Source of the DNA: Adiantum capillus-veneris
Lineage: Eukaryota > Streptophyta > Polypodiopsida > Polypodiales > Pteridaceae
Length of the DNA: 64,000 nt
Assembly: GCA_014529385.2 (NCBI GenBank)
Contig: CM043960.1
Span: forward strand, 26,303,896-26,367,895
Direction of reading: 5' to 3'
Shown: in pieces, positions 10,280 through 19,611 of the stretch
Layout of the letters: the number at the start of each line of letters is the position of its first letter
Position numbering within the stretch: position 1 is the stretch's first letter
Notes under the pieces: model-generated
Database searches by the model: none
The model's input: the letters and a program-made list of their open reading frames with translations, nothing else
What the model was told of the DNA's origin: nothing
Translations under genes and position numbers: made by a program

Positions 10280-11978
10280 ATGTTTTGCAAATCATTTGCT
10301 AACCTAGGCTTACATGTGTGTACATCGAACTTAGAGATCATATCTGATATAACTATCAGAGGCCTCATAAATAATGGTCTGAATCACATTCCACCTTTTC
10401 CCCTTAATCCCAACCTTGCCTTACTAGCAGTTCTTGAATGCCTGGCCGACTTGGCCATAAAACTCCAACTGGAGTCGACAGATCACATTATACTGACACA
10501 TACACTTAAAGAAATCTTCTGGAACAAAATTAGTCTTTTACCACAAGGATGGTTGAGCACTGAGACTACTTGGCTTACCCCCCAGGCAAGGGCATCCTTC
10601 TCGAACATTAAAACATGCTGGTTTATTGTTGGTCTTGATAAAGTGCCAAATACGGCTTGTATCATATGTCAAAGGCTTGCCTTTGAATCAGCCCATGATA
10701 GGCTTAAGGGGAATGAGTTCTTTGAACTTAGTGTCTCCCCCAGTGATGCTTCTATAAAACTTAAAAAAGAGCTATCTGTACTTGGATATCTTCCCAAATC
10801 ACTTAAAATACTTGTCCTATTTCCTATGTATAAAAAACATAAGCATAAATTCAGATGGATTTCTGATGCTGCTAATAGTCTATTCACTGATATCGCAGAT
10901 AACATCACTATTTACCTTAAATATATTCTATTAGAAATAGAAGCCATTTGTGCTGTCAAAAGAGATATTATGAAACGATTTAATAACCTTGATTTTTGTC
11001 CCTTTTGGCTGATAAAAAATACTGCGGAGGTATATATTAACTTACCAGAAAACATTTACACTATCTTTACTGCTGACATAACACAATGCTATGAAAATAT
11101 TCTGCTTACAGGAGATGACGGTCTTCTCAGTGTTTTAACTAAACTAATTATAATCTCTTTCACACACAGGGCAAAGCTTGGATACTCCTGTATTTCTACA
11201 AAAAAGAACTACGGATGGGTTAAAATATCCAAATTGTCTGCTCCCTGCGTCTTTCGGCATAATGATCTTTGCGAACATATCAAATGGGTGCTAGAAAATA
11301 GTTATCTCCAACTTGGGGGTAGTTGCTACAAATAAGTCGAGGGGATTCCTATGGGTTTTTCATGCTCTCCGGTTATGTGTAATCTTTACCTCTACTACTT
11401 CGAGTATATATGGGTTTCTATAATGATGAGCAACCCTAGTGATGCTCTAATACTCCCACAATTTTTTGCATACCTTCAGATTTATGGATGACTTATGTAG
11501 TCTTAATAATCCCAGTTTTGAGAATACATTGATAAATATTTACCCTTCCTGTCTTAGTATAGAATCAACCTATGCTGAAAAATCTGAGAAACTCGAGAGT
11601 TTGGTCGTCTCTAAAACTCATTTTTTAAACATCGAAATTAGCTTAACATCACCATTTTTGGGTAACTTCTATACACATTTCTTTTGGAAGAGAGATAATC
11701 TAAATTTGGCTTCCACGGAATTTACAAAAAGAAAAAGCAACAGACCATGTTAAAATTCCCTACACACTTGTTTAGGGCTGTTATTTCTTATTATGTATGC
11801 CTCTATGGATTGCTTCTTAGCTTATGAAGATATCATAACTCTGATCTCCAAATTCATCAATAATGGGTTCTCCAAAAAAGACCTTACTGCATGTATTTGC
11901 AATTCCCTTAGGAAAAATAGTTGGGCCGGGCTCAAGTTTGACAAGCAAAATCTGATTTGTCTCCTTAATACAAAATGA
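10280..11978 (+). pseudogene. Decayed reverse transcriptase, orphan or Penelope-like type
   Basis: The frame contains GLDKVPNTACIICQRLA, PMYKKHKHKFRWISDAAN and FTADITQCYENI (RT motif A region). After one in-frame TAA (about 11333) it continues with VEGIPMGFSCSPVMCNLYL (motif B region). A frame change before 11466 leads to FRFMDDLCSLNNPSF (motif C, FMDD), then TYAEKSEKLES and FWKRDNLN. A further in-frame TAA (11751) precedes CFLAYEDIITLISKFINNGF. The motifs match a widespread family of uncharacterised eukaryotic RTs with (F/Y)RxxDDL..N and YDKRD motifs. I place it near Penelope-like RTs with low certainty. No GIY-YIG or LINE endonuclease was seen. At least two stops and one frameshift: inactive. 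Confidence 0.6.
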
Positions 11979-14900
11979 AGTGCTTACACAAAATAATAGG
12001 GAGTGACTTCTTCTCTATACATCGTATATAAATACTTTTCTGAGGTAGTAGGCCCATACTCTATGGGGCTACTACCTCATAGTGTATGGTGCCTGGGTAT
12101 GGGTGGGCACACACACACACACACACACACATACTTGTTCAAAAGTGTTGCCTAAAAAAAAAAGAGTATATCATAGATAAGAGCAGATAAAACCGCGTAA
12201 GTTCCTCTTACATCACGGTTAAGCCATCCATTACATGATCACACAAACAACTATCGCAATAGAAACATATGGGTGGTCGTTCAGTATGGGGTAGGATACG
12301 ATTAGCTAATACCATGCTTAAACCTCTGGTTCGGGGAGAATAATCAAAGTATCCTCGTAAGTAAGGGCCAAATATGAGGACATAGGAAGAGCTTGTGATG
12401 AGGAATAAATTGTGCCATTAGGAATAATCGCTCTGAGAACCCGCGCTTCATAGACTGCTCAACGTAATAGTACTTCGGACCTAAACCCATGGCCTCTTTT
12501 TCCATTGCCAGAATAATGTTCTTCTTGAAATGCTCTCGACCCCATAATGTTACTCTGGTGAGTTTATCTTGATATGTCCACCACTGTGTTTGGGCTACAG
12601 ATGTTCCCTGGTTCGGAAAGAGAAGGCTGGCATATTTTTTGACAAATGATCTACGAGCTAACTCATTAGTCTGCTGCAGGTGTTGGAATGCAAAAGCTAA
12701 TATCAGATCAGTGTTTGTTGCCATGAGGGATAAGTGTAAAAAAGCTTACTAACTTCCTGTACTAGTGTCTGATGCCACTCTAATGGCTTCCTTTCTCCTA
12801 TACTAAATAGGGTATAACTCTGCTTTGTCCTTACTCGGGTTAAAACACCAAACAATAGGTATATGGAATATATGACCTATCCTTGATAGGTATAGGGAAT
12901 ATTGTTTAAAGATCTTCTGAATACCTTGCATGGTGTTGCTTATGAAGTGATATAACCTAGTGTTAAAAACCCTTCATCTGGTACATATGTGCTAATGCCA
13001 CTCCAGGCTGGGCTTTTTACAAAACAAGGAAATACCTTAAAAACACCTAACTTGGGTGTAGGAAAGTTTTTTTATATAAAAGGACTTGGAATAATATGCA
13101 TTACCCCTTGAAATACTAATAGGGAGGGACTAATTGGTTCGTAGTACCTAAAAACATCATCGGGTATGGGGCCTTTAGCCTACCAAAGCTGTAGATATCT
13201 GGTAGATATGACTTAACCTTGATAGATATATAGAATTATGTTTTTTCCTCTGAAAACCGTGCATATTGTTGCTTATGTTTTTTTGCATATAATCTATTAT
13301 CAAAAGAACCCTTCATCTAGTATGTATGTACTAATGCTACTCCAGGCCTGCTCTATATAGTACGAAAAAATACTATAAACTTTTTTTGGCCTAGTCCCCT
13401 TTAAAAAAAAAGAAGAGAAGCACACCTAACTTGTATTGTATAGATGTTGTGGTCTTTATATAAGGAGAATTTTGTAAAATATGGAGTACCCTTTGAATTG
13501 CTAACTGGTTGTCTACAGTAGGATTGGAATAACTGTTTCGTAATATCATCTTCAAAATTGGGTTGCAGCCTACCAGGGTATATTACCTCTTGTCTACCGC
13601 TCAGAGCTTCTATGGTGCATGGGAATGCTATCTTAAAACATGGTATTTCCTTCTTAAGAAGAATTGGTAACTATTACCTCTCATAAAAGTTTAAAATGGA
13701 CTAAGGGGGGTCATTATCTTCTGCCTTCGAGTTACTTAGTACTAATAACCCACACCCTGCACGGCTGTTCGCTTTACATGCCATGCCTCGGCGCCGATTG
13801 TGCTCATTCATCTGCTTCTGCTTGGCTTTGTGCACCTGTGTCATCCTCTCGTAGCAGTATGACAGTATGCAGATCTTCTGGGATTACGGGCTGTTGAATC
13901 TGATCTTATACAGTACGCTCTGTATTGACACCATGGCTATATAAACTTGTGAGTTTTTATACTCACTTGGCATTTGTTTACTGTTTATGGTAAGGGAATT
14001 TGTAAATGTTTTTGACATTGAGGGGTGAGAACTGTTCTGCACTCGAATGACAAGTGGGAAGGAAATCATCGTGGGGGCTGGACTGCCTACTACTCCGAGT
14101 TCACAGGTCAAATAGCATGTAGCTTTGTCTGCGTGGAAAATACTCTGTATTTGTTTTGGTATTATGTTTTATGCGGAGATAATCTTTCCATACATATTGT
14201 TGGGTTCTAACGTACAAAACTTGATGAAGCTGACATACTAAAGATGACACCCTATGGGACATAGGGTTGCTATGGGTGTTTCTCCTTGCTCATGACTGGT
14301 TCGTAACTATAGACAACTGTAAAATGATGCTTTGTTTCTATGATTAGGGGCATCTTTGTGTTACATACCGGGGGGCTGTGGATTTGAGAACTGACTGTAT
14401 TGTACTATGTCAGAGATCTGCTGAAAAAAAATCCGGGTTTAAGAGGACTATCTCTACCACTATCGGATTTTGTCTGGTTTGTTGATTGGCTTCTAGAAAA
14501 CTTCAATAAATATCTTAATGCAGGGCGAAGCCTGTTTTGCTGACTGTGTGTTGTACAGGACATAATGAAAAAAAGTGACACCTTTATGAGATTTTATAGG
14601 GTTAAAGAATCAGGACTTGCACCGTTAATAATCTAATATTTGAATAGGTAGGAGGCCTATCTTGACTTCATAGATATTAATGACATGGATGGGGTTTTTT
14701 TGTGTGTGTCTCTATAACATAAAAGGCCGATAATTGGGGCACTCATGGATAATGTACGATAGGAGATCTCTTAAAAAGTTCTACTCTAAACCAAGATAGA
14801 GCTATTTTTGGGTTCCGGGCATCATAGAAAACCTAAGTACGGCCATATTCAATGACCCCGATATAAAGGTCCAGCCCGTAATCATATTTTCCCCAGCTAT

Positions 14901-16080
14901 GTGGTATACTAACAGGCAGTATGGCATCTCTACTGAGGACTTTTATTCAGGGATAGCTCTATTCTATGATAAAAACCAATATAATAAACAGTTCTCTAAA
15001 AAATGGGGTAGTGGCCTTAACTAGCTGCTATTTAGTTCAGTAATTAATTACAAAATTTGGTTCAAAAATATGGTGAGCTACTAAATCCTAGGTGACTAAC
15101 ATGGTGCACTAGGAGATGATTGGCAAGTAGTCATTTCGAAACATATATACTGAATTTTACTTTGCTCTCTAGTAAGAAGGAATGTAATATTCTAATGAAA
15201 TTTTTTTCGATGATCTAGTTGTGTTTGGAAGACTTGATCTTGGGTTCACATCTTGGTGTAAAAGTATTATAGCCTGTATTGCTATTGGGGATGACGTCTA
15301 TCTTGTGTCGGTACTGTGTGCTGAATACTATAGGCTCTTTTTACTCTTGAAAATGATTGGTTAAATACTTTAATCTCAATGCTTTATGGCAAGGAAGTGT
15401 GCTGAGTATTCCTAAGCAAGAAATAAGCAATATTGTGCATATTACAAACATGGCTGACCTTGATTCTGGGAATTGGCTGCCATATGCTGTGATACCTAGG
15501 TCTCTACTTATGGTATCTAAAACCTTAACGGTATGTACTAGGTTTTAAATTGAACAAAGGCCTTAAGAAATTATGATAAAATTTAAAAAAACCCGCCAAA
15601 CGTCTGTATGTAAAAGAACCCTTCCTCTATCACTTCTAGAGGAAAAAATACCGAGTATTTTACTACATAAAATCTGTATGAGATACTTTTTGTATATATA
15701 TGGTGCTGTGAGGAATAAAAAGAAGAAGTATAGTATCATGACACATTATTTTCAAAAGATTATATGGAAACACATAAAGAATGATTTGTTTTATCATTGT
15801 GACATGGATAACAACTGGGATGCCCATGCATCACCTGTATAACGATAAACAAGTGCTAACTGAGCGTTTTCTTGTTTATTATGGGTGCAGGTGAGGGCTA
15901 CCTTCTTTGATTAAAACAGGCTATTCTTTATGTCTTGAATTTGATGCTCGTTCGAATGGGGAGTGGCTCTACTACCATTCTTTGGGATTGTTATTTCCTA
16001 TGATGTATTCTTGGTTTACTGATACCATGTATAGAATTTAGTTTCAAACATGCAAATAATTTTTTGTGCATAACCCTTAT
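11979..16080. other. AT-rich non-coding stretch with diverged tandem repeats
   Basis: No convincing gene apart from a weak ORF (listed separately). An (AC)n tract lies at about 12111-12132. Two diverged copies of a 330-370 bp unit occupy about 12856-13182 and 13195-13575, sharing ttgcttatg, aacccttcatct, gctactccagg-like and acacctaactt blocks in the same order. A partial third copy starts near 12769 (tgatgccactctaatgg). The rest (13,600-16,080) shows nothing I can name. Repeats just downstream of an RT gene could be its 3' terminal repeats, but I could not prove this. Confidence 0.5.
12344..12724 (-). CDS. Hypothetical protein, weak
   Basis: 126 codons from ATG (MATNTDLILAFAFQHLQQ) to a stop, with a balanced composition (WWTYQDKLTRVTLWG, KKYASLLFPN) unlike the low-complexity shadow ORFs nearby. 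It may be a real small gene or an exon. No family recognised and no neighbour supports it. It lies downstream of, and antisense to, the decayed RT. Confidence 0.25.
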   Translation of the reverse strand: MATNTDLILAFAFQHLQQTNELARRSFVKKYASLLFPNQGTSVAQTQWWTYQDKLTRVTLWGREHFKKNIILAMEKEAMGLGPKYYYVEQSMKRGFSERLFLMAQFIPHHKLFLCPHIWPLLTRIL

Positions 16081-16146
16081 ACTTGTCTAGGATCTGGCTA
16101 TCCGTGAACACTTATGTTCGTTTGCGTATATTTGTATTTAAAACAG

Positions 16147-16232
16147 CAACACACACACACACACACAAATATAACACACACACACACATACACAGACACA
16201 CACACACACACAGACGTCTACACACACACACA

Positions 16233-16310
<78 letters not shown>

Positions 16311-16419
16311 CAAACGCAAGTAGAACGAGTGAGAGAGATGGAGTGTATCCATGAGTGTGTGTGTGTGTGTGTGTGTTATAGAGAGAGGAACAAAAAGTGT
16401 AGAGACTGGGGAAGGCGGT

Positions 16420-16451
<32 letters not shown>

Positions 16452-16543
16452 TCTTTTTGTACCCTTATACTTACGGCGCGCGGAGGTGTATTTTGGGGTC
16501 AAAATATGTTTCACACGCGCCGTTAGTAATGGGATAAGTTGTG

Positions 16544-16613
<70 letters not shown>
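16147..16613. repeat. Composite microsatellite cluster upstream of the H3-like gene
   Basis: In order: (AC)n with interruptions (about 16147-16232), (CT)n (about 16234-16308), (GT)n (about 16357-16376), (AG)n (about 16422-16451), (TG)n (about 16543-16572) and (AG)n (about 16572-16612). The last ends 24 bp before the ATG at 16637 and so would lie in the 5' leader. Between them (about 16468-16534) is an inverted repeat with arms around TACGGCGCG and CGCGCCGTTA. GAGA-type tracts in leaders can bind BPC/GAGA factors in plants; that role here is inference. Confidence 0.9.
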
Positions 16614-16615
<2 letters not shown>

Positions 16616-16636
16616 CCTCTATTTTTATACAGTGAA

Positions 16637-17419
16637 ATGGCTAGAACAAAGGCCACTGCCAGGAAGGAAGGCAAGGGACCAGGATTAGCAGCTAAGGCAA
16701 GTAGCAGATCTGCAACCCCAAAGAAGAGACTTGGAAAACCAAATAAAATTTTGAAAGGTCCAAGGGTGAAGAAGTTACAGAGCTGCATGGGACTTTTCAG
16801 AGAAATCAGGAAGGCACAAAAATGTGTAGATTTGTGCATACCAAAGCTGCCCTTTCAGAGGATGGTGAGGTCCATATGTGAAGAAGCTACATGGGGCACT
16901 AAAAGGTGGAAAGTGGTGGAATTGATGGCTCTACAAGAAGCAGCAGAGGAATTCCTGCTTGAGTACTTCAGTGACATGACCATTGTAGCAGCCCATGCCC
17001 ACAGGGTGATTGTAATGGACAAAGATTGTGAGACACTAAAAAGGATAAGGTGGAGGTATGACAAACTACTGGTTCCCAATTTCTGCAGGGATAAGAAAAT
17101 GAGGGAAATTTTGCTATACCCCCCTGAGCTATTGCCACAACTCACAGTTGTAGATGTCACACATGATGTGAATACAAGGGCAAGGGTAGAGACGGTTGCT
17201 CGCCAAACAGAGGACATGAGGGAAGTAGAGCTTAAGGAGAAAGAAAAAGTAGCAGTGGAGTCCCAGAGGCAAGCAGAATGCAATGTGACCGTGTCCATAG
17301 AGGCAAACAACAAAGAAACTCTACTTTCAATGAAGGATGGTTTGCTTGCAGAGATACCATTTATAGATGGAGCCAGAAAGCTGGCTCTGGAAAAAGTGGA
17401 CATTAATTTATTTTGCTGA
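16637..17419 (+). CDS. Histone H3-like module of an H3-Ulp1-FCP1 fusion gene
   Basis: The frame starts MARTKATARK, matching the H3 tail: K4 and K9 positions are kept, Q5 is Ala and S10 is Glu. After a basic tail, residues 53-140 follow the H3 fold: FREIRKAQK (alpha-N), LPFQRMVRSI (alpha-1), MALQEAAEEFLLEYFSD (alpha-2), then AHAHRVIVMDKDCETLKRIR (loop 2 and alpha-3). The fold ends near residue 140; canonical H3 has about 136 residues including Met. Loop 1 appears one residue longer than in canonical H3 and carries Arg-Trp before alpha-2, as plant CENH3 does. A C-terminal extension (141-260, charged, partly coiled coil) follows. The ORF ends at 17419, but a Ulp1 frame opens at 17415, so a short intron or frameshift joins them. 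ATG 16637 is chosen because it gives the H3 N-terminus. Confidence 0.88.
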   Translation: MARTKATARKEGKGPGLAAKASSRSATPKKRLGKPNKILKGPRVKKLQSCMGLFREIRKAQKCVDLCIPKLPFQRMVRSICEEATWGTKRWKVVELMALQEAAEEFLLEYFSDMTIVAAHAHRVIVMDKDCETLKRIRWRYDKLLVPNFCRDKKMREILLYPPELLPQLTVVDVTHDVNTRARVETVARQTEDMREVELKEKEKVAVESQRQAECNVTVSIEANNKETLLSMKDGLLAEIPFIDGARKLALEKVDINLFC

Positions 17420-18230
17420 ATCCAGATGCTCAGATCTCAGACACAATTATCTATGCTTGTCTTAAGTAAGTGTTACTATCTTGCTAACTTTGAAAACTCA
17501 GATCATAGGTGTACTAACTCAGGTACACTCTCTGCAGCTTGATCAAAAGTCAACTTCCACCGCACACCCACACGAAGGTGTTTCTTCTTGATCCACAAAT
17601 GTCAGTGATTATTAGACAGAAGAACAGTCCATCTGGCACATTTGAGGGTTGGTTTCTCCACTGTGCTATGCTTGAAGTAACTGTCATCATCTTTCCATAT
17701 GAGAACAACCATCACTGGAGTCTCATATGCCTTGATGTTGACCAACCAGCAGTGTGGGTGTTCAATTCAATAAAAGGAACCCACCCTGAAATTAGGCTGT
17801 AAGTGTTATGTATCAGAAAGTGTTTCTTATAGATATCCATGTAAATTTGAAGCCTCAAGCTAACATCTTGATACTACTTTGTGCAGTTGTATAAAGAGGT
17901 TGTTGCTTGCTTATGGCAAGCTATGTGGAAGGTATGAACTATACAAGGCCCCAATCAAAGATATACCTGTCCCAAATCAAACCGATGGAAATTCTTGCGG
18001 CTGGAGATGTCTTCTCCATGCAGAATATGTCCTGCAAAGCTACTTTGCATTAAAACCTTTCATGACTAAGGTAACCATTTGGCAATGCATTCAGTCAGTT
18101 TTGGTTTTCTTTATACAAGACTTCTCACCATGTGGTCTTTCAATTTTGCAGAGTGCTTTAAAAAACTACACATATGATTATTTGCAAAGATATCGGGTAA
18201 GTCTAATACAACACCTGCTTACTATGTCGA
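17415..18230 (+). CDS. Ulp1/SENP-type C48 cysteine protease module
   Basis: Exons: about 17415-17465 (LNPDAQISDTIIYACL), 17538-17798, 17887-18070 and from 18152. Introns have GT/AG ends: 17466-17537 (gtaagtg..ctgcag), 17799-17886 (gtaagtg..gtgcag) and 18071-18151 (gtaacc..ttgcag); joining them keeps the frame. Motifs: NHHWSLICLDVD (catalytic His-Trp), WVFNSIKG where the catalytic Asp of C48 enzymes is expected but Asn is seen, and NQTDGNSCGWRC (oxyanion Gln and catalytic Cys). C48 proteases cleave SUMO or ubiquitin-like tails, and are common passengers of plant transposons. His-Asn-Cys triads work in papain-like enzymes, so activity cannot be excluded. A GTAAGT at 18197 may be another donor. 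Confidence 0.82.
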
Positions 18231-18857
18231 GCCCCAGAGAACCTGAAGATAGCGGCTTGGACGACCGCACAATTGATATGACAATACATGACATGCCACC
18301 ACGACAAACCCCTGCATCAGATATAGTGGAATCACAACGGGCCGAGGGAGTCATATCAGCCAAAGATGAAAGAGCCGAGGATGAAGAAAGGTCAAATGAG
18401 CATATGGAAGGTGCTAGTGTACAACCAGAGGGGCTTATGGAGGAGACAATGAAAGAGCCAAGTAAGCCAGTGGAGGAGCCAAAAGAGCCCATGGATGAAA
18501 CCCTGGATGAGGAAAGCAGGCCTGCGGATGAGCAAAAGGATATGGATGAGGAAAGCAGGCCTAGGGATGAGCAAAGTGATATGGATGAAGCAAGGATAGA
18601 TGAGGAAAGCAGGCATGCAAATGTGCAAAAGGATATGGATGATGCAAGCCGGCCAACAGAGGCAGAGGAAAATACCTTGGAGGAAACCCTGAATGAGGCA
18701 GAAAGAGCCATGGGGAAGACCCTTGATGAAGATGTGAATGATGACTATGAAGATGTGAATGATGAAGCTAAAGCAGAGGATAGCAACAATGACTATTCAA
18801 GTATGGCAAAATATGTTCAGCTTCTAACTACTTATATGTACTTGTCAACCTTTACAG
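18230..18857 (+). CDS. Acidic repetitive linker between Ulp1 and FCP1 modules
   Basis: The open frame continues from the protease into a Glu/Asp/Met-rich stretch with short repeats: EEPKEPMDETLDEESRPADEQ-like units (EESRP, DEQKDMDE, DEQSDMDE, NVQKDMDDASRP), then DEDVNDDYEDVND. Acidic tracts like this often bind histones as chaperones do. That is speculative here, but the neighbouring module is histone-like and the minus-strand gene at 3704-6905 has an acidic linker in the same position. A short intron probably ends at the cag just before 18858 (cctttacag). Confidence 0.7.
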
Positions 18858-19421
18858 AGGTTGATTATCTTGGACCTCAATGGATTGCTGCTAATGCGCG
18901 TGCCTTTGGATATAGCAGACCCCTTCGAGGATTTGCAAACATTTCGGATGGAAACTTGTCGAGTCGTGGTTCGTCCAGGAACCAAAGAATTTATTCAGTT
19001 TCTTCTTCCGCGCTTCAGAGTTGCCGTATGGTCTTCAATGCAAAGGCAAAACTTGTCGCCACTATTTACAATAGTTTGCAGTGTATGCGGCGCTCACACA
19101 TCAGATTTTGCCTTTTTGTATGATCAAAGAAAATTTGTTACCGTCGAGGGCCACCACCACCCTATAAAACCACATTTACCTATTTTGTACAAACCGTTCA
19201 CCCAAATCGATGTACCCTTTGATGCAAATAATACACTACTGATTGATGATACTCCTGAAAAGGGATAACTAAATCCACCAGGAACAACTATCTCACCACC
19301 CTCTTTCGAGGGGCATTCCTTTGATTTTTACCTTGAAGACATTTTGATTCCATACTTACAGAAATTGTATTTCAGTCGATTGTTCACGGACGAGTTTGTA
19401 CTTTCTAATGAATTAAGATGA
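18858..19421 (+). pseudogene. FCP1/NIF-type HAD phosphatase-like module (with one stop)
   Basis: After the acceptor the frame reads RLIILDLNGLLL (motif I; the second Asp is Asn), RPGTKEFIQFLLPRFRVAVW (motif II region) and NTLLIDDTPEKG (motif III), then an in-frame TAA at 19266-19268. LNPPGTTISPPSF follows in the same frame to a TGA at 19419-19421. The other copy in this window (4286-3704 side) has LLNPPGTC at the stop position, so this is a single nonsense change near the end of the domain. FCP1-type enzymes dephosphorylate the RNA polymerase II tail. Whether this Asn-containing family is active is unknown. The H3-like and Ulp1 modules upstream are intact, so a shortened product is conceivable. 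Confidence 0.72.
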
Positions 19422-19454
19422 CTCTTCTATCATGTCTTTGTCTTGCCTAACATT

Positions 19455-19456
<2 letters not shown>

Positions 19457-19478
<22 letters not shown>
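19457..19478. repeat. Short (AG)n tract between convergent genes
   Basis: A GA-dinucleotide run in the ~190 bp gap between the end of the plus-strand H3-Ulp1-FCP1 gene and the end of the minus-strand gene at 19612. Confidence 0.9.
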
Positions 19479-19486
<8 letters not shown>

Positions 19487-19611
19487 TTTGACATGCTAAA
19501 GAAATGTATTTCAAGAACACTTATATTCACAGAGCACAATTGAGAAATGAGCTCAAAAAACTTCATGTATTGAAAGTCATTCGTATACACTTGGGTTCAC
19601 AAGAATCTCTG

